NCBI GenBank assembly: GCA_964343305.1
Contig: CAYFJO010000021.1
Location: 1 to 55,379 of the forward strand
Reading direction: 5' to 3'
From: CAYFJO01 sp964343305
GTDB taxonomy: Bacteria; Planctomycetota; Planctomycetia; Pirellulales; Pirellulaceae
DNA: 55,379 bases
Both the position numbers and the translations under genes were made by a program. Below, piece by piece: positions 16,926 to 25,538 of the stretch (within the stretch, counting starts at the first letter, position 1; each line of letters begins with the position of its first letter). Under the pieces are notes generated by a model. That model saw nothing but the letters and a program-made list of their open reading frames with translations, was not told where the DNA came from and did no database searches.

Positions 16926-17168
16926 TTATCCAACAATCAAAAGTGCAATATAGGGCACGAGATTGAACATCACAAAAAGTGCCTTGAACAAGGCGAGGTA
17001 GGAGTAGATGACCACCGTGAAAGTCTCCTTCGACAATGGAAACCACATGCGTTGCATGCGGTAGACCAGATCGGGGGCGAAGGAGCACACCGCTGTCCAG
17101 AAGAACAACAACCCACCGTTAATGATCGTACACCACATGAAAAATGCTCGGAGTGTTGGGATGTCCAT
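16926..17168 (-). CDS. Small membrane protein, DUF6868-like
   Basis: 80 residues with two membrane segments: residues 8-30 (FFMWCTIINGGLLFFWTAVC) and 53-78 (YLALFKALFVMFNLVPYIAL). Between them is the amphipathic loop RMQRMWFPLSKETF. The pattern fits the small family I know as DUF6868; its function is unknown. GAGGA lies a few bases before the ATG at 17168, which supports this start over the overlapping frame at 16970-17209. The 160 bp downstream towards the leucine-rich-repeat gene hold nothing I can name. Confidence 0.78.
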   Translation of the reverse strand: MDIPTLRAFFMWCTIINGGLLFFWTAVCSFAPDLVYRMQRMWFPLSKETFTVVIYSYLALFKALFVMFNLVPYIALLIVG

Positions 17169-17420
17169 GGTTCCTCACTTTCTGTTGGGTTCGACGTGAG
17201 TTCAGGCACAATGTGACCATCGAGATTAACCTCTCAATGAGACTTCGCCGCGTACCGGTTAATGGAGAGTCATCCTGGGTACTTTAGCAAGGCGGCAGCC
17301 GAATTGACAAACATCGCGGCATCGCTACGATGACCGGAGATGGATTGCCCGTTTCCACACTTCTGTGCGTGGCCTTCTTTTTTGTAACTTGCCCACCTTG
17401 AAACAAGGAAGTCTTTATTC

Positions 17421-18758
17421 ATGACCACCCAAATCCTCGCTGCTCGCAACGGTGATATTACGCCGGAAATGGAATTTGTCGCCAAGCGTGAAGATCTTCA
17501 GCCGGAGTTGATCCGTGATGAAGTTGCCACCGGGCGGATGGTGATTCCGGCGAATAAGCAGCATTTGGCTCAAAGCCTCGAACCCATGTGCATTGGCATG
17601 GCGGCCCGTTGCAAGATCAACTCGAACATTGGCAACTCGGCCGTGACCAGCAACGTTGAGGAGGAATTGGAGAAGCTGCACACGTCGGTTCATTATGGGG
17701 CCGATACCGTGATGGATTTGTCGACGGGCAAGGATATCGACAGCATTCGGGGAGAGATTATCAAGAAGTCGCCCGTGCCGATTGGGACCGTGCCGATTTA
17801 TCAAATGCTGGAAGAGTTGGGCGGCAACATCGAAGACATGAAGCCGCAGCATTTTCTCGACATGGTCGAGCATCAGGCCAAACAGGGCGTCGACTATATG
17901 ACGATCCACTGCGGCGTGATCATGGAGCATCTGCATTTGACGGTTAATCGAGTGACCGGCATCGTCAGCCGCGGCGGGTCGTTGATTGCCAAGTGGATGA
18001 TGACGCACCAGAAACAGAATCCGCTGTACACGCATTTCAACGATTTGTGCGACATCATGCGTGAGTACGACGTGACGTGGAGCCTTGGTGATGGCCTGCG
18101 TCCCGGTTCGATCGCCGACGCCAGCGACGAGGCCCAGTTTGCTGAACTCGAAGTGCTCGGCGAGTTGACCAAGCGCGGGCAAGACAATGGCACGCAGGTC
18201 ATGGTCGAAGGTCCGGGACACATTCCGATGGACCAGATCCAGATGAACATCGAGAAACAAATCGAGATATGCAACGGTGCGCCGTTTTATGTGCTCGGCC
18301 CCTTAGTCACGGACATTGCACCGGGTTACGACCACATCACCAGTGGCATTGGAGCCGCGCTGGCAGGATGGTATGGCGCGGCGATGTTGTGTTACGTGAC
18401 GCCGAAGGAACACCTCGGCTTGCCCAACAACGAGGATGTCAAGCAAGGTGTGATCGCGTACAAGATCGCGGCCCATGCTGCGGATGTTGCTCGTCACCGC
18501 AAAGGCGCACAAGACCGCGACAACGCGTTGTCCAAGGCACGTTTCGAATTCGATTGGAAGGAGCAGTTCCGTTTGGCACTCGACCCAGAGACGGCCAAGG
18601 CCTACCACGACGAAACGTTGCCGCAGGACACTTTCAAGAGCGCCCACTTCTGTAGCATGTGTGGACCGAAATACTGTTCGATGAAGATCACGGAAGACAT
18701 TCGCGAGATGACGAACGCGAAAGACGTCGTTGAGTTGCAAACCTCGACCAGCGACTAG
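17421..18758 (+). CDS. thiC: Phosphomethylpyrimidine synthase
   Basis: ThiC converts aminoimidazole ribotide to hydroxymethylpyrimidine phosphate, the pyrimidine half of thiamine, by an unusual radical SAM reaction in the cytoplasm. The 445-residue protein has the conserved NSNIGNSA, HYGADTVMDLSTG and VPIGTVPIYQ segments, MVEGPGHIP, GPLVTDIAPGYDHI and the C-terminal cluster motif CSMCGPKYCSMK. Its length fits the shorter, non-plant form. AAGGAAG stands about 8 bases before the ATG. I looked for a TPP riboswitch in the 250 bp upstream and found none, which is unusual for thiC. The gene stands apart from other thiamine genes in this window. Confidence 0.97.
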   Translation: MTTQILAARNGDITPEMEFVAKREDLQPELIRDEVATGRMVIPANKQHLAQSLEPMCIGMAARCKINSNIGNSAVTSNVEEELEKLHTSVHYGADTVMDLSTGKDIDSIRGEIIKKSPVPIGTVPIYQMLEELGGNIEDMKPQHFLDMVEHQAKQGVDYMTIHCGVIMEHLHLTVNRVTGIVSRGGSLIAKWMMTHQKQNPLYTHFNDLCDIMREYDVTWSLGDGLRPGSIADASDEAQFAELEVLGELTKRGQDNGTQVMVEGPGHIPMDQIQMNIEKQIEICNGAPFYVLGPLVTDIAPGYDHITSGIGAALAGWYGAAMLCYVTPKEHLGLPNNEDVKQGVIAYKIAAHAADVARHRKGAQDRDNALSKARFEFDWKEQFRLALDPETAKAYHDETLPQDTFKSAHFCSMCGPKYCSMKITEDIREMTNAKDVVELQTSTSD

Positions 18759-18780
18759 TGTTCAGGCAGGTCTTATTTTC

Positions 18781-18856
18781 GTGTGCCACTGGCTCTGCCA
18801 GTGATTCGCAACTGTCAGCACTGTGGTACCTTACACTGGCAAAGCCAGTGGCACAC
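18781..18856. repeat. Nested palindromic repeat between thiC and the MFS gene
   Basis: The 23-bp arm at 18781-18803 (starts GTGTGCCACTGGCTCTGCC) has its reverse complement at 18834-18856 with one mismatch. Each arm is itself a small hairpin (CACTGGC ... GCCAGTG), so the element can fold into a cross with two side loops. The form is that of a mobile repeat; it may also end thiC transcription, but it has no T-run. Confidence 0.85.
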
Positions 18857-18870
18857 AAACGGAACTAGGG

Positions 18871-20253
18871 ATGACGGAAAGTCCATGCGAGTCTCCGACG
18901 GCCGTCGACAATCCCGAGATTCCGTCCGTCGACTATGAGTCGCTGCCGCCGCTAAAACAAGACCGGGCGTTTTGGGGAATGACTGGGACGTTGTTCTTCG
19001 GTGCATTCAACGACAACGTCTTCAAACAGCTCGTGCTCCTGCTGGCCGCCACCAATGCCACGGCTGAGGGCAGCGATCAACAAGGCCCGGCGATGATCTT
19101 GTTCGCCGCGCCGTTCATCCTGTTTTCGGGGATCGCCGGTTTTTTTTCTGAGCGAAACAGCAAACGGCTGATCATCATCCTTTCCAAGGCGGCGGAAGTC
19201 GTTGTGATGTCGCTGGGACTTGTGTTGCTGATTGCCTTTCCTATGGCTGGCGTCGCGTTGTCAGACGGCGCTGGTCTCGCCGGACTGTTTGCCGTGTTGT
19301 TTTTGATGGGCGCGCAAAGTGCGTTCTTTGGTCCGGGAAAATTCGGCATGTTGCCAGAAATGCTGCGCGAGCGGGACTTGCCAAAAGCGAACGGGATCGT
19401 GATGATGGCTTCGTTTCTGGCGATTATCTTTGGCACGGCGATGGCCGGGCCGTGCAAAGATTTGTTTGTCGATCCGGGTTATCCGTGGGTGGTGGGCGTG
19501 TTTTGCGTGCTGATCGCCGCGATCGGCTTGACTTCTTCCATTTTCCTGCGACGCACTCCCGTCGCCAATCCGGACCTGCGGTTTGAATGGTCTGCCGTGG
19601 GAATTCCCACGGATGTTTGGCGTTACTTGCGCACAGACGGGGCTTTGCTCGGCGCATTGGCCGTCACCTGTATGTTCTGGCTGATCGGCGGCGTGGTCTT
19701 GATGGTTGTGAACAATCTCGGACTGGGCGGCGTGTTCTACGAACGCGATAACAAGTTCGCCGACACATGGACCAGTTTGCTGAACGCGGCGGTGGGCGTT
19801 GGTATTGGATTGGGATGCGTTTCGGCGGGCGTAATCTCGCGCGGGCGTGCCGATTTTCGGTTGATGCGAATTGGCTGTGCGGGGACCGTCCTTTGGTTGA
19901 CGTTGCTGAGCATCCCAGGAACGGAGAGTCCGACGTTGCTCAATTATCCGATGACCCTTTTTGTGCTGATGTTGCTGGGATTTTTTACCGGTTTGTTCAT
20001 CGTGCCGTTGCAGGTGTTTTTGCAGTCGCGGCCACCCCAAGGCCAAAAAGGCCGAATCATCGCGACGATGAATCTGACGAATTGGATTTTCATTTTGTTC
20101 TCGGGTGTGTTATACACGGCGTTAGCTCCGTTGTTTGAGCGGCTTGCTTGGATCAACGGCATGTTCCTTGTGACGGCAGGGTTGATGATGCTCGTCGTGA
20201 TCTTTTATCGGCCTAGGGACGAACGGGAAGTAAAGGAAGAGCCGGAATGTTAG
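18871..20253 (+). CDS. MFS transporter related to lysophospholipid transporter LplT / the MFS part of Aas
   Basis: 460 residues with about twelve hydrophobic segments; inner membrane. FFGAFNDNVFKQLVLLLA near the start, FGPGKFGMLPEML, and NGIVMMASFLAIIFGTAMAG match the LplT/Aas branch of the major facilitator family, which flips lysophospholipids inward for re-acylation. No acyltransferase gene is next to it, so the substrate is an inference. ATG at 18871 is preceded by GGAA; an upstream reading from 18823 starts inside the palindromic repeat and is rejected. The last 7 bases overlap the start of the SIS gene, so translation of the two is probably coupled. Confidence 0.85.
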   Translation: MTESPCESPTAVDNPEIPSVDYESLPPLKQDRAFWGMTGTLFFGAFNDNVFKQLVLLLAATNATAEGSDQQGPAMILFAAPFILFSGIAGFFSERNSKRLIIILSKAAEVVVMSLGLVLLIAFPMAGVALSDGAGLAGLFAVLFLMGAQSAFFGPGKFGMLPEMLRERDLPKANGIVMMASFLAIIFGTAMAGPCKDLFVDPGYPWVVGVFCVLIAAIGLTSSIFLRRTPVANPDLRFEWSAVGIPTDVWRYLRTDGALLGALAVTCMFWLIGGVVLMVVNNLGLGGVFYERDNKFADTWTSLLNAAVGVGIGLGCVSAGVISRGRADFRLMRIGCAGTVLWLTLLSIPGTESPTLLNYPMTLFVLMLLGFFTGLFIVPLQVFLQSRPPQGQKGRIIATMNLTNWIFILFSGVLYTALAPLFERLAWINGMFLVTAGLMMLVVIFYRPRDEREVKEEPEC

Positions 20254-20852
20254 GCGCAAAACTGAATTGCAGCGATTACCTCCAACGTCTGGAAGCCGAG
20301 ATTGCGCGCATCGACCAGGTGGCGATGCAACGTTGGGCGGATCGGATCTACGAAGCGTGGCAGAGCGAGCGGTTCGTCTTCATCATCGGCAACGGCGGAT
20401 CGGGCACGACGGCCAGCCACATGAGCGAAGATCTCGGCAAAAGCACGCTCCGCGAAAGCGACCTGAACGACGAATCCAAGCGGCGTTTGAAAGTGCTAAG
20501 TCTGACGGACAACGCCGGGTGGATCATGGCTGTCGGCAACGATTTGGCCTATGACCAGATTTTCGTGCAACAGTTGATGAACTACGGCAGCGAAGGCGAT
20601 TTGGTCATTGCGATCAGCGGCTCCGGCAACAGCGCCAACATCCTGAATGCCGTCGACTGGGCGAATCGCCACGGGCTCACGACTTTTGGACTGACCGGCT
20701 ACAGCGGCGGCAAGTTGAAGGAGATGCAATGCGATGGCCTACACGTCGAGTTGGACGACATGGGGATGGTCGAAAGCATCCACCTTTGTTTGTTCCACTG
20801 GGTGCTGAACGACGTCTTTGCACGCATCAACCACGAAGGACGACATGGTTGA
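20247..20852 (+). CDS. SIS-domain sugar-phosphate isomerase (GmhA/DiaA-like)
   Basis: A 201-residue single-domain protein. FIIGNGGSGTTASHMSEDL (about 46-64) is the phosphosugar-binding loop, and VIAISGSGNSANI is the second binding loop typical of the SIS fold. The closest well-known types are GmhA (sedoheptulose-7-phosphate isomerase for heptose synthesis) and DiaA. The ATG overlaps the stop of the MFS gene by 7 bp. A ROK sugar kinase follows after one repeat element, so a sugar-phosphate pathway role is likely; the actual sugar is not shown by sequence. Confidence 0.87.
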   Translation: MLGAKLNCSDYLQRLEAEIARIDQVAMQRWADRIYEAWQSERFVFIIGNGGSGTTASHMSEDLGKSTLRESDLNDESKRRLKVLSLTDNAGWIMAVGNDLAYDQIFVQQLMNYGSEGDLVIAISGSGNSANILNAVDWANRHGLTTFGLTGYSGGKLKEMQCDGLHVELDDMGMVESIHLCLFHWVLNDVFARINHEGRHG

Positions 20853-20930
20853 TTGTGGAATTCGGAATGCGGAATAAAGAGACCGCGCGCCCAATCCGCA
20901 TTTCGCAATCCGAATTCCGCAATTCTCCAA
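20853..20930. repeat. GAAT-heptad repeat, locus B (GGAATNC version), filling the SIS-ROK spacer
   Basis: Left: GGAATTC, GGAATGC, GGAATAA in tandem. Right: the inverse (CCGCATTTCGCAATCCGAATTC). The element fills exactly the 78 bp between the stop of one gene and the ATG of the next. No ribosome binding site is left in front of the ROK gene. Confidence 0.82.
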
Positions 20931-21965
20931 ATGAATCTCGGCATCGAAATCGGCGGCACGAAACTTCAACTAGGAATTGGTCCTGGCGACGGGAGTGAAT
21001 TCGTCGCGTTTGAACGGCTCGATGTCGATCCCCGATACGGCGCGAGTGGCATTCTGGAGCAGATTGAAAAGACCGCCGCCGGCATGTTGCAGAAACATTT
21101 CGTTTCGCGCGTTGCTTACGGATTCGGCGGTCCGGTCGATGCGGTTCAGGGTCGTGTCGCAACAAGTCACCAGATTGGTGGCTGGGATAACTTTCCGCTG
21201 GTCGAATGGACCGAGAAGACGCTCAATGTTCCGACCACGTTGGGCAACGATTGCGATTGCGCCGCGCTCGCCGAAGCGTCGTTCGGCGCGGGCAGGAATT
21301 GCCGCATCGTCTTTTACATCACCGTCGGCACGGGCATTGGTGGCGGACTGGTGATCAACGGCAAGTCGCACGGCAGCGATCGGCCTGCGATTGCAGAGAT
21401 TGGCCATCTTCGCCCGGGGCTTCACGACGACCGGCCCGACGCCACCGTCGAGTCGATCTCCAGCGGTTGGGGCATCGCAGCCACCGCTCGAACGCGCATT
21501 TCAGGCGACATCTCGCCGCCGTTCGAATCGATGCGACCCAGCGAATGTCCGACCAGTCGAGAACAACTTCACCTTCGCATGGCCGACTCGCGTCAAGCCG
21601 ACGACGAGTTTATCACCGACTTGCTCAACCGCTGCGACAGCGACCTCGACCGGCTGACGGCGAAAATGGTCGGACAAGCCGCCGCCGAAGGAAACGACGT
21701 GGCCCGCGAGGTGCTCGAGCATTCGTCACAAGCATTGGGCTGGGCTATTGCACAAGTGATCACACTGGTTGCCCCGGAAGTCATCGTCGTGGGCGGCGGC
21801 GTCTCTTTGATGGGCGAGCAACTGTTTTACAGCCCACTTCGACGGCAAGTGGAACGATATGTGTTTCCACCGCTCGCTGGATCGTTCCAAATCGTGCCCC
21901 CGGTGTTTGACGAACTGGTGGTCGTTCACGGAGCGTTGGCGTTGGCGAAACGAACGGACGCTTAG
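20931..21965 (+). CDS. ROK-family sugar kinase
   Basis: 344 residues. MNLGIEIGGTKLQLGIG is the N-terminal phosphate-binding strand, GFGGPVDAVQG the sugar-side loop, and TLGNDCDCAALAE carries the catalytic aspartate (GND). TVGTGIGGGLVINGK and the later IAEIGHLRP are ROK signatures. The usual zinc-binding CxCGxxGC cluster is absent, so it may belong to a branch without zinc. An insertion at about 185-220 is longer than in glucokinases. I start at ATG 20931; the frame is open for 26 more codons upstream, but those lie wholly within the heptad repeat. The SIS neighbour suggests work on the same sugar phosphate. Confidence 0.88.
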   Translation: MNLGIEIGGTKLQLGIGPGDGSEFVAFERLDVDPRYGASGILEQIEKTAAGMLQKHFVSRVAYGFGGPVDAVQGRVATSHQIGGWDNFPLVEWTEKTLNVPTTLGNDCDCAALAEASFGAGRNCRIVFYITVGTGIGGGLVINGKSHGSDRPAIAEIGHLRPGLHDDRPDATVESISSGWGIAATARTRISGDISPPFESMRPSECPTSREQLHLRMADSRQADDEFITDLLNRCDSDLDRLTAKMVGQAAAEGNDVAREVLEHSSQALGWAIAQVITLVAPEVIVVGGGVSLMGEQLFYSPLRRQVERYVFPPLAGSFQIVPPVFDELVVVHGALALAKRTDA

Positions 21966-22166
21966 GCCTTAATCGTTCGTGAAACGTCTTTTGGTCAAGG
22001 TGGTCACCCTGTTCGAGACGTGGAACGCTTACGGTTGGAGGTGTCGGATCAATGGTCGATTCGCTTGCGACAGACATCGCGATTGGCTCTCCGCAACTGG
22101 AGGAGTCGAACTTTACTCCATTCATTGTACCCCATCGAGGCGTGGAAGTGACCGACGTTTTTCTCG

Positions 22167-22538
22167 TCAGACGTCCGAGTCTCTTTGCATTTTCGCCCGC
22201 ACTTCGGGCAACGGATAATCGATGATAGGCAGATCGAGTCTGGCAATCTCTTTTAAGCGTCGCCAGCCTCGTGTGACGAGCGTTTCGCGCTCGCGGACGA
22301 AGTTGGCATCGAGTGTCCGTTTGTCGAAGTCGCCTCCAAACAAAATCTGCTCGAAATCGTCGGTGACGATGAATTGGGCCAGCGATGGGTTGCAGCGGAT
22401 GTGACGTTCGCTGGTCGTGTGCAGGACTTCGGGGTCGAGCATGCCAATGACGTAACGCAGATAAAGATCGCTGTCCGTGATTTCTTCGACGTCTTCGCCA
22501 CAGACGTCGCACAGATAGCCTTCTTCACATTTTGCCAT
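22167..22538 (-). CDS. Conserved-looking protein of unknown function in the thrC-dapB operon
   Basis: 123 residues beginning MAKCEEGYLCDVCGEDVEEI; CDVCGED is one half of a possible metal site, with only one more cysteine further on (IRCNP). The central part DSDLYLRYVIGMLDPEVLHT reads as a compact helical domain. There is no membrane segment. It starts 6 bp after the dapB stop on the same strand, so it is the third gene of the operon. I do not know the family. The 200 bp between its stop and the convergent ROK gene show nothing I can name. Confidence 0.75.
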   Translation of the reverse strand: MAKCEEGYLCDVCGEDVEEITDSDLYLRYVIGMLDPEVLHTTSERHIRCNPSLAQFIVTDDFEQILFGGDFDKRTLDANFVRERETLVTRGWRRLKEIARLDLPIIDYPLPEVRAKMQRDSDV

Positions 22539-22544
22539 GGTCGG

Positions 22545-23339
22545 TCACAGTCCGAGCACGTCGTACATGTTGTAGATGCCGGGATCTTGCTTTGCGACGA
22601 ACTTGGCCGCGGCAAGTGCCCCTAGCGCGTAGCAATCGCGATTCGTCGCGCGAACGGTCAACTCAATGGTTTCGCCCAGCATGCCGAACACGATCGTATG
22701 TTCGCCAGGATTGTCGCCCACGCGCAGGGCGTGGTACCCGATTTCGTTCTGCGGACGCTGGCCAGTCATCCCTTGGCGGCCGTGCTGATGTTTCTCTTGC
22801 CCCATGACGGCCGCAATTAACTCGCCGAAGCGAAGTGCCGTTCCGCTCGGCGCGTCTTCTTTGAAATGATGGTGACGTTCGATAATTTCGACATCCGCGC
22901 CGCCCGGTGCGTCCTTTAACGCCGCGCCGGCCGTCTCGGCCAGCTTCATGGTCAGATTGACCGCCAGGCTCATGTTGGGCGCCCAGACCAGCGGAATCGA
23001 CCTGGATGCGTCGTGGACTTTTTGCTTTTGAGATTCGCCGAGACCTGTTGTCGCGACCACGAGTGGCGTCTTTTGTTCGAGGCACTTTTCCACGATCGAC
23101 TCGCACGCAGCGGGCACCGAAAAGTCGATGACCGATTCAACTTCGCTGGGCAAAGCATCGCCCAGCAACACGCCAATCGGCTCGATGCCTGCGATTTGTC
23201 CGGCATCTTTGCCGAAGTTCGGGTGCCCCGTGTGTTCGAGGGCAGCGATCACGTCGAGGTCCGAGGCCACACTGCCGAGAGCAATGAGACGTTGTCCCAT
23301 TCGACCGGCGGCACCATTGACGGCGATTTTTGTTGGCAT
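22545..23339 (-). CDS. dapB: 4-hydroxy-tetrahydrodipicolinate reductase
   Basis: This enzyme reduces the cyclic product of DapA with NAD(P)H in the lysine/diaminopimelate pathway, which also feeds peptidoglycan. The 264-residue protein has the Rossmann loop VNGAAGRMGQ (about 7-16), VIDFSVP, VVATTGL and the catalytic segment ERHHHFKEDAPSGTAL. The C-terminal half holds the tetramer-forming beta-sheet region with RVGDNPGEHTIVFG. It starts 7 bp after thrC and is followed at 6 bp by the unknown gene, which makes a tight operon. Confidence 0.96.
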   Translation of the reverse strand: MPTKIAVNGAAGRMGQRLIALGSVASDLDVIAALEHTGHPNFGKDAGQIAGIEPIGVLLGDALPSEVESVIDFSVPAACESIVEKCLEQKTPLVVATTGLGESQKQKVHDASRSIPLVWAPNMSLAVNLTMKLAETAGAALKDAPGGADVEIIERHHHFKEDAPSGTALRFGELIAAVMGQEKHQHGRQGMTGQRPQNEIGYHALRVGDNPGEHTIVFGMLGETIELTVRATNRDCYALGALAAAKFVAKQDPGIYNMYDVLGL

Positions 23340-23346
23340 GAGGTTG

Positions 23347-24747
23347 CTAACTGTAAAGTTGAATGGCTTTGATGATTTCGTTTAGATCATTGGGAACGGC
23401 GACGGCACGATTGGCGAAGGAGGCTCGTTTCACGCCGCGGCTGCCCAGCACCTTGTTGAATTGTTCTTGATCGGTGGTGTGATAGGCGACCGTTGCCGTG
23501 GGATCTTTGAGCAAGTGTCCTGTCAAGATGCAAACGACGCGGTCGTCGGCGCTGATCACGCCTTCTTTTCTGAGCAATCTCGCGCCCGCGACGCTGGCAG
23601 CACTCGCTGGCTCACAACCCATGCCACCCGTGCCGACTTGTGCTTTGGCGTCGAGGATCTCTTGATCGCTCACTTCGCGCACGACGCCGTCGCAAATCTC
23701 CAGTGCTCGCAAACACTTCGTCAGATTTACCGGCCGGTTGATCTCGATGGCGCTGGCAATCGTCGACGCCTTTTGACCGGCCATGTCCAAATCCTTGTAG
23801 TAGTTGCAGGCAATGCACATTTCACCCTGGCCGGCGTCCCATTTCATATCACGGTTTTCGTGCAACTCGAAGAGTGTATTTGCACCCGTCGCATTGATCA
23901 CGGCCAACCGTGGGATGCGCTGGATCAGTCCGATTTCCTTCAACTCGGCGAAGGCTTTGCCAAAGGCGCTCGAATTGCCGAGGTTGCCGCCGGGCACGAC
24001 GATCCAATCCGGCGGTTCCCAATGCAACGCCTCCAACACGCGAAGCATGATCGTCTTTTGGCCTTCGAGCCGAAAGGGATTGACGCTGTTGACCAAATAG
24101 ATGCCGAGGTCGCGCGAAACTTCTTTGACACGAGCCATCGCGTCGTCGAAGTCGCCTGCGATCTGAACCGTCAGCGCGCCGTAGTCGAGCGCTTGCGAAA
24201 GCTTGCCGTAGGAGATTTTTCCAGTGCCAACAAAAATGACTGCCTTCATCAACTTCGTCACACTGCAATACATCGCCAGCGATGCGCTTGTGTTGCCGGT
24301 CGATGCACAGGCGGCACGTTTCGCGCCTGTGGCACGAGCATGCGTAAATGCCGCCGACATCCCGTTGTCTTTGAAGCTGCCCGACGGGTTCATTCCCTCG
24401 TACTGAAGGAACATGTGGCCGGGATTGAGGCCGACATATTTGGCCACACCATCGGAGTTCTGCAGCAACGTTTGCCCTTCCCCAACTGTGACGACGGAAT
24501 CGAGGCTGGCAAATGGCAGCAATTCATGGAACCGCCACACGCCACTAAATCGCGCCGGTTCGTGACGCCTCGACCAATGCTCTTCAAAATAGGTAAGCGA
24601 ATTGGGTGGCTTCAATCGATCCCAGTCGTAGCGAATGTCGAGTAATTCGCCACACTTTTTGCAACCAACCAGCGTTTCGTCCGTCCCATAAGCCTCCCCG
24701 CAAGTGGGGGATATGCACTTTTGGTAGGCAAGATCTGAGAGCGACAT
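23347..24747 (-). CDS. thrC: Threonine synthase
   Basis: The enzyme makes threonine from O-phosphohomoserine with pyridoxal phosphate. The 466-residue protein has the PLP lysine K126 in NPSGSFKDNGM, the phosphate loop near VPGGNLGNSSAFGK, and CASTGNTSASLA. The first 35 residues form a small zinc-ribbon with C11, C16, C29 and C32, a feature of some threonine synthases. It is first in the operon with dapB, so threonine and lysine branches of the aspartate family share a transcript. AAGGAAG stands just before the ATG. A weak promoter-like pair (TTGCTG, 17 bp, TAGACT) can be seen in the upstream spacer. Confidence 0.95.
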   Translation of the reverse strand: MSLSDLAYQKCISPTCGEAYGTDETLVGCKKCGELLDIRYDWDRLKPPNSLTYFEEHWSRRHEPARFSGVWRFHELLPFASLDSVVTVGEGQTLLQNSDGVAKYVGLNPGHMFLQYEGMNPSGSFKDNGMSAAFTHARATGAKRAACASTGNTSASLAMYCSVTKLMKAVIFVGTGKISYGKLSQALDYGALTVQIAGDFDDAMARVKEVSRDLGIYLVNSVNPFRLEGQKTIMLRVLEALHWEPPDWIVVPGGNLGNSSAFGKAFAELKEIGLIQRIPRLAVINATGANTLFELHENRDMKWDAGQGEMCIACNYYKDLDMAGQKASTIASAIEINRPVNLTKCLRALEICDGVVREVSDQEILDAKAQVGTGGMGCEPASAASVAGARLLRKEGVISADDRVVCILTGHLLKDPTATVAYHTTDQEQFNKVLGSRGVKRASFANRAVAVPNDLNEIIKAIQLYS

Positions 24748-25138
24748 TCATGCTTCCTTACGAAGCTGACGGATTAGTGGTGGTCCGGTGACTCCCTCGC
24801 TTGCGCGTCGGGTTTGTTATCTGTGGCAGAAAACACAACCTTTCGAACCGAAGTAGTCTATGGCAAACAGTTTATGTCAGCAAGCATACCGCATTGGGCG
24901 TTTAGGTGCGAAAAGGTTCGCCGACCTCGAACAGAACTTGCAATCATGCCGTAAAGCGTTGTGTGTAAAAGATTTATGAGTATTAGTCACTATTGATATA
25001 ATTGCTGCCGGTGGTTTGACAGTTGTAATCGGCGTATTTAGAATAACAGGTCTACCCTAATTTGGTTGGGGGTAGCAGATACGGCCTTAGTGTCAGGACA
25101 CGGGTCGCAAAACAGGCATTACGGTTTGGAGAGGAACA
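24748..25138. other. 391-bp divergent spacer between thrC and the DksA-type gene
   Basis: AT-richer than its surroundings in the middle (about 24960-25050). It holds the sigma-70-like promoter at 25016-25044 and, downstream of it, a small inverted repeat CTACCC (25052-25057) / GGGTAG (25070-25075) in the leader. A run of alternating short ORFs gives nothing convincing as a gene. Confidence 0.6.
25016..25044 (+). promoter_or_regulatory. Sigma-70-like promoter for the DksA-type gene
   Basis: TTGACA at 25016-25021, a 17-bp spacer, then TAGAAT at 25039-25044. The leader to the ATG would be about 85 nt and holds the strong ribosome binding site GGAGAGGA. Confidence 0.65.
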
Positions 25139-25510
25139 ATGAAGAAGCGAGAAGCGAAGGTTTATAAGGAACGCCTTCTTGAACTGCGGGCTCGGTTGCG
25201 CGGCGACGTCACCGCGATGGCAGACGTGGCCCTTCACAAGACGCGGAGCGAAGCGAGTGGCGACCTCTCTAGCATGCCAATTCACATGGCGGACATTGGC
25301 ACGGACAATTTCGAGCAGGAATTCACACTCGGCTTAATGGAACACGATGGTGCCACGCTCGAGCAGATCGAACTTGCTCTTGAACGGATTGAAGACGGGA
25401 CGTATGGTCAATGCGTTGAATGTGATCGTGTAATTCCCAAGACTCGTTTAAACGCCATTCCCCATACTCCGTTCTGTGTCAAGTGTGCGAGCAAGCTTGA
25501 AGGAAGATAA
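25139..25510 (+). CDS. DksA/TraR-family zinc-finger protein
   Basis: A 123-residue protein: N-terminal helices (coiled-coil part) followed by the C4 zinc finger CVECDRVIPKTRLNAIPHTPFC...C. Relatives bind the secondary channel of RNA polymerase and adjust transcription during starvation, together with ppGpp. The acidic tip DxxDxA of E. coli DksA is not obvious; the segment MADIGTDNFEQE takes its place, as in many TraR-like members. GGAGAGGA lies 3-10 bases before the ATG. It is followed at 28 bp by lspA, so the pair is probably one transcript. Confidence 0.9.
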   Translation: MKKREAKVYKERLLELRARLRGDVTAMADVALHKTRSEASGDLSSMPIHMADIGTDNFEQEFTLGLMEHDGATLEQIELALERIEDGTYGQCVECDRVIPKTRLNAIPHTPFCVKCASKLEGR

Positions 25511-25538
25511 CGCAGCGGCCCGTCAAATTGAGGCCAAC

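Noticed and set aside
17210..17420. TPP riboswitch before thiC
   Set aside because: TGAGA and CTGGGTA occur, but the ACCUGAUCUGG-type core and the pairing order are missing.
18823..18870. Upstream GTG start of the MFS transporter
   Set aside because: It begins within the palindromic repeat; ATG 18871 has its own ribosome binding site.
20853..20930. 26-residue N-terminal extension of the ROK kinase
   Set aside because: The extension is entirely heptad-repeat sequence, and the natural ROK start MNLGIEIGGTK begins at 20931.
21966..22166. Short frames between the ROK kinase and the thrC operon
   Set aside because: None has a start signal or a sensible composition; treated as a convergent spacer.
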